Positions 43,212 through 51,995 of a stretch of DNA of 64,000 nucleotides are shown here, one piece after another (position 1 is the stretch's first letter; each line of letters starts with the position of its first letter). The DNA comes from Petrosia ficiformis (Eukaryota; Porifera; Demospongiae; Haplosclerida; Petrosiidae). Where the stretch lies: contig OX345646.1 of assembly GCA_947044365.1 (NCBI GenBank), positions 5,724,178 to 5,788,177 of the forward strand, given 5' to 3'. The notes beneath the pieces are model-generated. The model did not search any database and was not told the DNA's origin. It worked only from the letters and a program-made list of their open reading frames with translations. A program made the position numbers and the translations under genes.

Positions 43212-46200
43212 CATACATACATACATACATACACATGTACATACATACATGTACATACATACATGAACATACATACATACATACATACATACATACATAC
43301 ATACATACATACATACATGTACATACATACACATATACATACATACATGTACATACATACATGTACATACATACGTACATACATACATACATACATACAT
43401 ACATACATACATACATACATACATACACATGTACATACATACATGTACATACATACGTACATACATACATACATACATACATACATACATACATACATGT
43501 ACATACATACACATGTACATACATACATGTACATACATACATGTACATACATACATACATACATACATACATACATACATACATACATACATACATACAT
43601 ACATACATACATACATACATACATACATACATACATACATACTTACATACATACATACATACATACATACTTACATACATACTTACATACATACATACAT
43701 ACATACATATATGCATACATACATACACATGTACATACATACATGTACATACATACATGTACATACATACATACATACATACATACATACATACATACAT
43801 ACATACATACATACATACATACATACATACATACATACATACATACATACATACACATGTACATACATACATGTACATACATACATGTACATACATACAT
43901 ACATACATACATACATACATACATACATACATACATACATACATACATACATACATACATACATACATACATACATACATACATACATACATACACATGT
44001 ACATACATACATGTACATACATACGTACAGTTATGTATGGATTATACCGTTTGATTACATCACATCAACTAAGTCATCAAGCACAAAGGAACTAATCTCA
44101 AATCGTCAAGGTAACAGTCACGAGTCTCATGACATCAATAATAACTTCTTTTTTCATAGATACATTTACATTAAGCTCGTCAGACGGGTTTATCAAGGCT
44201 AATGTCAAACAAAACGGGTTTTACAGAGTAAACTACGACTTACAAAACTGGCAGGCTATAATTAATCATTTGAAACAATCACCAGATTCTAATGTAATTC
44301 TGTTACCATGGTGATACAAATGATAAAATGCTTTTTATTATAATTATACAGGTATTGTCTCCTGTTGATAGAGCAGGAGTAATGGATGATGCATTTGCGT
44401 TGTCAAGGTAACCAGTTAATACCTAGTCCAGAGTTTTTGATATGTTTTGAAGCATGGGCCAAATTGGCTCAACAATGGTTAGTGTGTGCACCATTGGGAA
44501 TACATCTTGAGCCAATTAACAAAGAGTTAATGCTGTTAGTGACAATATAATCATAATTAACTGTGCCACTGGCCCAAAGAGAGAACTGTGCTGTGCCAAA
44601 TAAGAAGCTCTTTAGACCAATGATGCACCATACAAGCTTATCAAAAACTCTGACCAGGACTGTCCAAGTTCCTTTGCTTCACTTCATCTCTTCATCCAGT
44701 GCTGGTCTAATCAATATCACGGTGGCTCTTGATATGAGTCTGTATCTTCGGAATGAAAGAGATTATGTACCTTGGAGTGCTAGTATTACGTGGTTATATA
44801 TATTATCTGATAGATTATCACTCACTGAAATATATGGAAAATACCAGGTACATCCGTCTATCTATCCAATATCCATCTATCTATCTATTTGTCTGTCTAT
44901 TTATGGCATACGTACACGTATACAATACATTATCTGCAGCGTTACGTTTCATATTTACTAAACGACACAATCACACGATATCATTTTGATATGACAGATT
45001 TATCTCATCTTGAAACGTAAGTATAATTACCAGTTGCACACAATGTACACAATAGTATATTACTTGCTGTATGAATCATAGGTTCCTTCAAACTGAAGTG
45101 TTACAAGCGGGATGGAGGTTTGGGAATGAGGATATTGGGAATACTGCAAGTAGTATGTTTAGAAACTGGATGACAAATGCAGATCAGCCGTGAGATCTTT
45201 TACATCTATCTATCTATCCATCTGTCTTTCAATCCACTTAATTATTTATCTATTATCTATCTATCTAGCAACTTGTCCCTTCTACATGTATCTATCTATC
45301 CACTTATCAATCTATCTATTGAACTATCTATCCACTACTCATTCATATATTCATCACTTCATCTATCTATCTATCCACTAGAATCCATCCATCACTTCAT
45401 CTATCTATCTATCCACTAGAATTCCTCCATCACTTCATCTATCTATCTACCCACTAGAATTCCTCCATCACTTCATCTATCTATCTACCCACTAGAATCC
45501 ATCCATTACTTCATCTATCTATCTATCCACTAGAATCCATCCATCACTTCATCTATCTATCTATCCACTAGAATTCCTCTATCACTTCATCTATCTATCT
45601 ACCCACTAGAATTCCTCCATCACTTCATCTATCTATCTACCCACTAGAATCCATCCATTACTTCATCTATCTATCTATCCACTAGAATCCATCCATCACT
45701 TCATCTATCTATCCACTACTCATCCATATATCCATCACTTCATCTATCTATCTATCCGCTAGAATTCCTCCATCACTTCATCTATCTATCTACCCACTAG
45801 AATCCATCCATTACTTCATCTATCTATCTATCCACTAGAATCCATCCATCACTTCATCTATCTATCTACCCACTAGAATCCATCCATCACTTCATCTATC
45901 TATCTATCCACTAGAATCCATCCATCACTTCATCTATCTATCTATCCACTAGAATTCCTCTATCACTTCATCTATCTATCTACCCACTAGAATTCCTCCA
46001 TCACTTCATCTATCTATCTATCCACTAGAATTCCTCCAAATCTTCGTGTTGTTGTGTATCCGGCTGCAATAGCCTGTGGTGGTGAAGAAGAGTGGGAGTT
46101 TCTATGGCAACGTTATCTGAACACATCCGATCCTTATGAAAAAATATTGTGTCTATTTGGCCTCTCTCATTCCAATGAGCCTTGGATACTGAGCCGGTAT

Positions 46201-46977
46201 ACATATATCTATCTATGTACGCATACATTGTATCTATCTATCTAACATCTATCTATCTGACTGTATATTTATTTATCAAAATGTAGGTACCTAGAGTATT
46301 CATTGTATCGTGTTCGCTCTCAAGACACTCTTTATGTTATTAGGAAGGTTTCAGAAAACGTACAAGGTCGTTATCTTGCTTGGAACTTCTTCAGAGATAA
46401 CTGGAGTCCACTGTTTGAAAAGTAATTCATTTTTATATTTGTAAATAAATAAATAAATATTTCATAATATACTATTGTTTAATAAATAGTATATCATAAT
46501 ATACTATTGTTTAATAAATAGTATATCATAATATACTATTGTTTAATAAATAGTATATCATAATATACTATTATTTAATAAATAGTATATCATAATATAC
46601 TATTGTTTAATAAATAGTATATCATAATATACTATTGTTGTTAATAATAAGATATTGTAATTATGTTATTAATTAGTTATTGTTATCATATGAACTTGTA
46701 AAAACATTATTTGTTTATAATACAACATGTACATTATTATATCAGGTATGGAGGTGGTTCATTCAGTTTTGCTCGTCTGATACGAACGCTTACCAAATCA
46801 TTCTCAACTGAATGGGAATTACAGGAAGTAGATATGTTTTTCGCTGAACATCAAGATGCTGGATCGGGTACTCTTGCTGTGGAACAAGCTAAGGAAACGA
46901 TACGAGGAAATATTTTTTGGTTGAAGACAAATATGGAAGTTGTTAATAACTGGTTTGATGAGAATATACCAGTCTAA
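39484..46977 (+). CDS. M1 family zinc aminopeptidase, type II membrane protein (APN-like)
   Basis: Eighteen exons (966 aa): 39484-39574, 39635-40470, 40903-41023, 41133-41287, 41340-41453, 42020-42154, 42316-42381, 42441-42509, 42883-43058, 44031-44110, 44160-44293, 44352-44407, 44700-44847, 44940-45016, 45082-45189, 46029-46196, 46287-46421, 46746-46977. All phases close. The order is an acidic cytosolic tail, then one transmembrane segment (about 55-79, [20 protein letters not shown]), then a large ectodomain. Family hallmarks are [19 protein letters not shown], the exopeptidase motif GAMENWG, zinc motif HELAHQWFG with the distal glutamate in [12 protein letters not shown], and the catalytic-tyrosine region [14 protein letters not shown]. 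The HExxH-x18-E motif is split by intron 4 between HELAHQ and WFG. The ERAP1-like C-terminal half is complete ([42 protein letters not shown]). It probably trims N-terminal residues from extracellular peptides. Length matches mammalian aminopeptidase N. Exact substrate preference cannot be told. Confidence 0.93.
40500..40895. repeat. (TACA)n microsatellite filling aminopeptidase intron 2
   Basis: TACA/CATG tetranucleotide repeats occupy nearly the whole intron 40471-40902. The acceptor CACGTAG directly follows with no ordinary polypyrimidine tract. Confidence 0.95.
41465..41995. repeat. 22-24-bp minisatellite in aminopeptidase intron 5
   Basis: About 23 units of ACTGGTGACTAGTGGTACAG with TCTACTGGTAACTAATGG variants, filling the intron between exons 41340-41453 and 42020-42154. 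Confidence 0.95.
42531..42604. mobile_element. 74-bp mini-element, family E (GGGCATTAAATAGA ends)
   Basis: 14-bp inverted ends GGGCATTAAATAGA at 42531 and its complement ending 42604. Similar isolated ends occur at about 219-232 (akirin intron 1) and 57355-57368. It lies 22 bp downstream of an exon. Confidence 0.7.
42655..42793. mobile_element. MITE family D, copy 2 (inverted)
   Basis: The right end TGTTTCCACACC is intact and the left end degraded (GTGGAACATTTTGACC). The body is the reverse of the 37383-37538 element. It is adjacent to the family E element in the same intron, 89 bp before the next exon. Confidence 0.75.
43060..44027. repeat. Nearly 1-kb (TACA)n microsatellite forming an entire intron
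   Basis: Aminopeptidase intron 9 (43059-44030) is TACA repeats with ACATGTACATAC and ACTTACATAC variants from just after the GTAAGTGTGTGT donor up to the TACGTACAG acceptor. Larger repeated blocks show segmental expansion. The many long ORFs here are artefacts. Confidence 0.97.
44429..44652. mobile_element. MITE family B (CAGAGTTTTTGATA), fullest copy
   Basis: 224 bp with perfect 14-bp inverted ends (44429-44442, 44639-44652), no ORF. It occupies most of aminopeptidase intron 12 (44408-44699), ending 47 bp before the acceptor. No obvious target-site duplication. Confidence 0.85.
45357..46028. repeat. 38-bp minisatellite containing a duplicated 3' splice site
   Basis: About 17 units of CTATCTATCTATCCACTAGA followed by ATTCCTCCATCACTTCAT (or ATCCATCC variant). 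The last unit is the authentic acceptor CTATCCACTAG|AATTCCTCC of exon 46029-46196. The unit therefore spans the intron-exon boundary and includes the first nine or so exon bases. Confidence 0.93.
46445..46640. repeat. 32-bp palindromic minisatellite
   Basis: About five to six units of ATAATATACTATTGTTTAAT plus AAATAGTATATC. Each unit holds the inverted pair ATATACTATT/AATAGTATAT. It is in the last intron of the aminopeptidase gene. Confidence 0.92.
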
Positions 46978-47218
46978 TAACAATTGTTTTCTTGTTATTA
47001 AAAAAATGTCATTACAGTTATAAATAATTATTATTATATTAATATCAGTTATATTTTATAATTAAAAATAATTATATTCATAGAAAATAATTAATTAGAC
47101 ATGTCTATGAATAAATTAAAATTTTGTTAATAATTAGCAAAGAAGACCTAGCAGTTCTTCAGTTCAGCTTCTAGGAGAAACACACTTTGAGTACATATCT
47201 GCTTTTGTGTATATTGAT

Positions 47219-48094
47219 ATGGGCTGCTGTCCTACTAAGTCAAGAGATAATGAGGTTTGCTCAGAGAGATTATATATATATAATATATAATTATATAACA
47301 TAATTGTATGTAAATATATTCTTCCACAGGAAGACAAAGAGAAAACTCCCTTGGTACAGACAGGAAAAGATGCTACATTAGTGACTTCATCTCAACAAGA
47401 ATTTATGAACCAGCATAGTTTATTACCATCTCCAGTATCTGCCCCTCCTCCTCCTCTTCCTCTGCATACGGAATTGAGTAATTTCCAATATCTTGATTCA
47501 GGTAGAGATTATGTTTTAACTCGTCCAGATTTTCCCGTACAAATACTTCAAAATGCTTTTTCAAATTTACATGAGCAATACACTTCAGCCCGTCATATGA
47601 GGCTCAAAATAGATGAGAATCTCCAAGCTTTCAAAGAAATACTAAATGTACATCCAGACCTACATCTTACTGAGTGTTTCAGAAAGTGGAATGCCAAGTT
47701 AGTAAATCCGGTTTTTACTGTTACCTACAGTAAAAAATCCAGGAGAGATATAAAATCGATTGTATTACGAGATGACGAAATGCCTCGAGTGTTGTGGCCT
47801 ACTCAGAAGCACATACGAATGATTTTAGATGCCTGTCATTTATATTTGGAACAGTTCAATTTCCTGCAACAAATCACAAAGGAATCTCTTCAACATATAA
47901 ACGGAGTTGTCGAAAATTTAGATTCTATTTTGTCTGAAGCATCTCTCCATACAGCTGATTATAATCACCTCATGCAAGTGGTACCTCGTATGAAAACCGA
48001 ATATATGTCAGTTAGTGAGTGGATAGTGTTGTTTCGCAGACAAATCGAAGAACTTATGAGCGAAATTAATGAAGCCGCAGAAATTATTGCGTAA
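47219..48094 (+). CDS. Unknown helical protein with N-terminal MGCC acylation motif
   Basis: Two exons, 47219-47254 and 47330-48094, phase 0 (266 aa). I do not recognise the family. The N-terminus MGCCPTKS fits N-myristoylation at Gly2 (after Met removal) with palmitoylation at Cys3/Cys4, so the protein is probably anchored to the cytosolic face of a membrane. Residues 13-65 are disordered with a short proline run (SAPPPPLPLH). Residues 75-266 look mainly alpha-helical with heptad-like regions (PVQILQNAFSNLHEQYTSAR; SEWIVLFRRQIEELMSEINE). The ATG lies 241 bp after the aminopeptidase stop on the same strand, and the gene converges on PFK. BORCS5, another myristoylated lysosomal protein, was considered but there is no convincing sequence match. 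Confidence 0.8.
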
Positions 48095-49128
48095 ACATTA
48101 ATGTACTACGTATTATAAAAGTGTGGGTACTTGAGTGTATGTGTGTACATAAACGCTGTGCGTTGTAATATACAACATGCACATGTATGTATATACACAC
48201 ATGACGTTTCTTCCCTATACTAATCTATAATATATATATTATATTGTTTGTACACATAGTATATATCATAGTATATGTTTTGTGAATATCAATAGGTTTC
48301 AATGTTTTTATATCACAAGTCTATTCATTTGATAGTGAATGAATGCTGAGTATTTAATAATCTCAATTGGGCGAGTATGATATCACCATATAAGGTAAAC
48401 TATGGTTGGGGTACTGAGTATGTTCACATGCTGGTATGGTTCGTATTACTATATTTGGTAGTAGGGCTGGTATGTATTGTTACTGATTAGTGACTGCATT
48501 GTGGTAATGAGTATAGTAGAACGTCAACTAAAGGTCACTCTGAGAGACACATCCCCATACTAAGGACATTCTGAATGACACATTCCCATACTAAGGACAT
48601 TCTGAAAGACACATTCCCATACTAAGGTCATTCTGAAAGACACATCTCCATACTAAGGACACTCTAAAAGACATCCCCTAAAGGACACACTGAATTAAAG
48701 ACACGTCCCCATACTAAGGTCACTCTGAATTAGACACATCCCCATACTAAGGACACTCTGAATTAAAGACACATTCCCATACTAAGGACATGTGTCTTTG
48801 TCCCAATGTCTAGTATTTCAAATAGAGTGGAACTCCTCTATTCCAGACATCCTCTTGACAAATATAAGTGTCCTCATTTTAGGAGTGAATTTACATATTA
48901 TAAATCACAGTTGGACATGTACAAGTGATCTAAATACAGGGGTGTCCTCAAAAGAGGGCCAGATTTCACTGTAGCTCCAAGGTTATCTATTAATGTACTA
49001 TCAAATTTCATTAATATTCTAATTATAGATATTACAATCTAATTCAATAACAATCATGCTAATATAAGATACAAACTATTTACTAAACTATTTACTACAA
49101 GTTGAAAACAGTCAATACAAGGATTTGT
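48095..49128. other. Convergent intergenic region (MGCC gene / PFK)
   Basis: About 1 kb between two 3' ends. It holds AT-rich UTR sequence and a 31-bp minisatellite (48530-48790). No coding evidence. Confidence 0.7.
48530..48790. repeat. 31-bp minisatellite
   Basis: About eight units of CTGAAAGACACATTCCCATA plus CTAAGGACATT with point and indel variants. Confidence 0.92.
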
Positions 49129-51495
49129 TCACTTGCTGCCATCTGTATCTTCATTTCCAGCAGGTAAAGCTGTTTTTGATTCTTCTCGATGTTTCTCTCC
49201 ACTAAATTCCTGATCAACGTGATGCGATAGTACACTAATGAGGGGTCGAAGTTGCATCCACCATTGTACTAGAGGAATGCGATGGTTAAAATCTGTAGTC
49301 TCAGCTAAAGTATGTACAGGAGTAGCAACTGTTCGTACCCCTACCAGTCCAAGCACACAAACAGTATCGTGAGTATTTGTACTCACGACACCTTCTTTGC
49401 AGTTAAGTGAAATTTGCTCTAGAAGGTGGGTAACAGCTGCTGACGCATATTTCGTACCAAGAATACGATCGAATGGGCTAGGACGATCTCCCTGTTGTAA
49501 ATGTCCAAGAACACTATCACGAGCAACGAAATATTTCTTCCCTTCCTCAGCTAGCATTTGTGTCATAAACTGTGTTGTATAATTATCATTACAATTTTCG
49601 TTACGAAGAATTATTCCTCTTTCGATACGACCCTCAACAAACTTGCGTACCAAGTGTTGTACATCGCTCTGCAAGTCAGCAAGCACAAACGGCTCTTCAT
49701 AAATATATGCGTTATCAGCTCCTCCAGCTAGTGCACCCATGGTTGCTAAGTAACCACAGTACCCTCCCATTGTCTCTATGACAAATACTCTTTTACGGCT
49801 TGCTGTTGCTGATTGTTTTAGCACATCCATTGCAGAAACGATTGTATTGAGAGCTGTATCACACCCCAAACTATATTCTGTTCCAGGAACATTGTTGCTG
49901 ATAGTTGCTGCCACTAAAAGGAGTGGTATATGTAGCTCTCGGTGTTCAGCTCGACCTTCCTCAAGCTTGATTATACTTTCAAATGCTTCAAATCCTCCGA
50001 TTATTAATAGTGCCTGGATCTTATGGGATCCAAGCTGTTTCGCAATTTTTGAAATTGTGTCTTTTGTTGGGCGAGTACGATTAGTACCTAAATTTGAACC
50101 TCCCAAAGACCCCCAATCCCTGACTTCTGACCAAGTCATCTCACGTACATCACCTACCTCTAACCCTTCAAAACCATTGTGAATACCCAACACCTTGTGA
50201 CCAGAATACAACAGAAATCTAACAAAGGAACGGGTACAGCTGTTAGTGCCACCTGCTGGAGCTCCAACATTCATAACACCTAGACGATATCCAGTGAAGT
50301 TACCAGTTTTACATTCTTTACAATCAGAACTATCGCAAGCCTCCAACCTCTTCAAAGACTCAATATTCCTTTTAAAGCTACCACCTCTTTGATCTTTGAC
50401 ACTCTCAAAATTAAACTCCTTCATCGACTGTCCAATTCTGCGAGTCTTTTCTACACATTCCATCAGAGGTAGCTCACGCATTTCATTACCTCTCAAGCCT
50501 ATCATAACTGGAGGAATCTCTTGATCAGCTTTTGCTAAAGCTAAAGAAGCAGCCGCTCCCATTCTTGTTCCAAGAATCCGATCATAAGCTGATGGCTTCC
50601 CTCCTCGCTGAACATGACCCAGTACCGTTATACGTGTGTCATAGTGAAGTTTATCGTCGATAATTTTCTTCACATGCTGAGCAGTAATTGGTTGGTTCTT
50701 TTGGTCTACTGCACCCTCTGCTATTAAAATAAGATTCAATCTTCTGCCTCGATCACGACAGCGTTCTAATTTCTTACACATCACATCCTCCCAACCAGGT
50801 TTCGGAGGGTTCTCTGGAATTAGAACCCAGTCAGCGCTTCCAGCTATACCGGCCATAAGAGCAAGATACCCACAGTGTCTTCCCATGATTTCCATGACAA
50901 AACTACGTTGGTGACTTGAAGCAGTGCTGGTTATACAATCTATTGCCTCTACTATACGATGAAGAGCACTGTCAGTACCGATCGTCATGTCAGTACCACA
51001 CATATCATTGTCTATCGACCCAACCAGACCAGCTATATTGAGATAGGAATATTTGGATACTTGCTCTGCAGTGAGTCGACCGTTTTTAACTAATTCCTGC
51101 AGAAATCCGCTCCATCTATCCTTGAAGATACTAGCTCCAGTGAGGCTTCCATCTCCTCCGATAACAACGAGATTATTGATACCTGCTTTAACAAGATTCT
51201 CTGCAGCTTTCAATTGGCCTTCTCTGGTCATAAATTCCTTGCATCGCGCCGTTCCTATCATTGTACCACCGCGATGCATTATATACGAAACATCTCGCCA
51301 ATCGCATTCTTCAATGTGTTCACCACCATTGACCAATCCATTATAACCCTCTTTAATGAGAAACACTCTCATTTCTTTGTGTAGTGCTATTCTTACAACA
51401 GCTCTTAGAGCTGCGTTCATTCCTTGTGAATCTCCTCCACTTGTTAAGACACCAAGACATCTTCTCATTTTGAGAGGTTGAGAAGAAACAGCCAT
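49129..51495 (-). CDS. PFK: ATP-dependent 6-phosphofructokinase (animal two-lobe type)
   Basis: Single exon, 788 aa, beginning MAVSSQPLKMRRC; the in-frame upstream TTG at 51564 was not used as the start. It phosphorylates fructose 6-phosphate to the 1,6-bisphosphate, the committed glycolytic step, in the cytosol. The N-terminal lobe has the catalytic set: TSGGDSQGMNAALRAVVR, GGDGSLTGA, GSIDNDMCGTDMTIGTDSAL with the catalytic Asp, SSHQRSFVMEIMGRHCGYLA, and GHVQRGGKPSAYDRILGTRM. The C-terminal lobe has the degenerate regulatory version (MNVGAPAGGTNSCTRS, IIGGFEAFES, ISNNVPGTEYSLGCDTALN, ETMGGYCGYLATMG, GHLQQGDRPSPFDR). Length and order match human PFKM/L/P (about 780 aa). The linker has a small Cys cluster (CDSSDCKECKTG). 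It is intronless, unlike its intron-bearing neighbours. It diverges from RBCC-A across a 163-bp shared promoter. Confidence 0.96.
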   Translation of the reverse strand: MAVSSQPLKMRRCLGVLTSGGDSQGMNAALRAVVRIALHKEMRVFLIKEGYNGLVNGGEHIEECDWRDVSYIMHRGGTMIGTARCKEFMTREGQLKAAENLVKAGINNLVVIGGDGSLTGASIFKDRWSGFLQELVKNGRLTAEQVSKYSYLNIAGLVGSIDNDMCGTDMTIGTDSALHRIVEAIDCITSTASSHQRSFVMEIMGRHCGYLALMAGIAGSADWVLIPENPPKPGWEDVMCKKLERCRDRGRRLNLILIAEGAVDQKNQPITAQHVKKIIDDKLHYDTRITVLGHVQRGGKPSAYDRILGTRMGAAASLALAKADQEIPPVMIGLRGNEMRELPLMECVEKTRRIGQSMKEFNFESVKDQRGGSFKRNIESLKRLEACDSSDCKECKTGNFTGYRLGVMNVGAPAGGTNSCTRSFVRFLLYSGHKVLGIHNGFEGLEVGDVREMTWSEVRDWGSLGGSNLGTNRTRPTKDTISKIAKQLGSHKIQALLIIGGFEAFESIIKLEEGRAEHRELHIPLLLVAATISNNVPGTEYSLGCDTALNTIVSAMDVLKQSATASRKRVFVIETMGGYCGYLATMGALAGGADNAYIYEEPFVLADLQSDVQHLVRKFVEGRIERGIILRNENCNDNYTTQFMTQMLAEEGKKYFVARDSVLGHLQQGDRPSPFDRILGTKYASAAVTHLLEQISLNCKEGVVSTNTHDTVCVLGLVGVRTVATPVHTLAETTDFNHRIPLVQWWMQLRPLISVLSHHVDQEFSGEKHREESKTALPAGNEDTDGSK

Positions 51496-51658
51496 TTTGA
51501 TAACACCGGCTACCGTGTGTGTCTCTACAGCGACGATTGCGCATGCGTAATTACGAAGGAACAACGAGGAAGGGGAAGAGAAGAGTGGATGAACTGGTTT
51601 GACTGGCTAATGCTGAAAACGTATCTGTTAGTTTGTTATACAGAAATCAACTGAAAGA
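51496..51658. promoter_or_regulatory. Compact bidirectional promoter PFK / RBCC-A with NRF1-like site
   Basis: 163 bp separate the two start codons. At 51538-51549 is TGCGCATGCGTA, one base off the palindromic NRF1 consensus YGCGCAYGCGCR. The region is more GC-rich than its surroundings and has no TATA box, as expected of a housekeeping divergent promoter. Confidence 0.6.
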
Positions 51659-51961
51659 ATGTCTGGTCCAGAGGTAAGAAAAATATTATAAATTAATGTT
51701 CGGTGTTAATTATCAATTAATGACTCATATTTGGGATGAGAGGGCTTGATGAGATTATTGTAGTTATTAGTTTCAGTTTATTTGATAATATCACACTTGT
51801 GTATTAATATCAATGTTATATAAGACTGATGTTTCTGAAACTTAATGTGACTAACAGGATAAAATCATAATTTTATGATGAATATAATATTATATATAAT
51901 TATAATATATAATTATATATATATATATAATTATAATGTATAATAAATGATTACAATGTAT

Positions 51962-51995
<34 letters not shown>

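Noticed and set aside
43009..44202. Long ORFs of repeated Tyr-Ile-His-Thr or Met-Tyr-Val-Cys type on both strands
   Set aside because: They are translations of TACA/ATGT microsatellites open in several frames at once, and they lie inside a spliced intron. The same applies to ORFs at 13450-13770, 15025-15436, 26903-27529, 31603-32121, 32863-33381, 40406-41086, 60917-61477 and 63208-63781.
47219..48094. Assignment of the MGCC protein to BORCS5
   Set aside because: Only the myristoylation signal and helical character are shared; no aligned motif could be found.
51496..51564. N-terminal extension of PFK from a TTG at 51564
   Set aside because: Non-ATG, would run through the shared promoter, and the 788-aa form from 51495 matches the family length.
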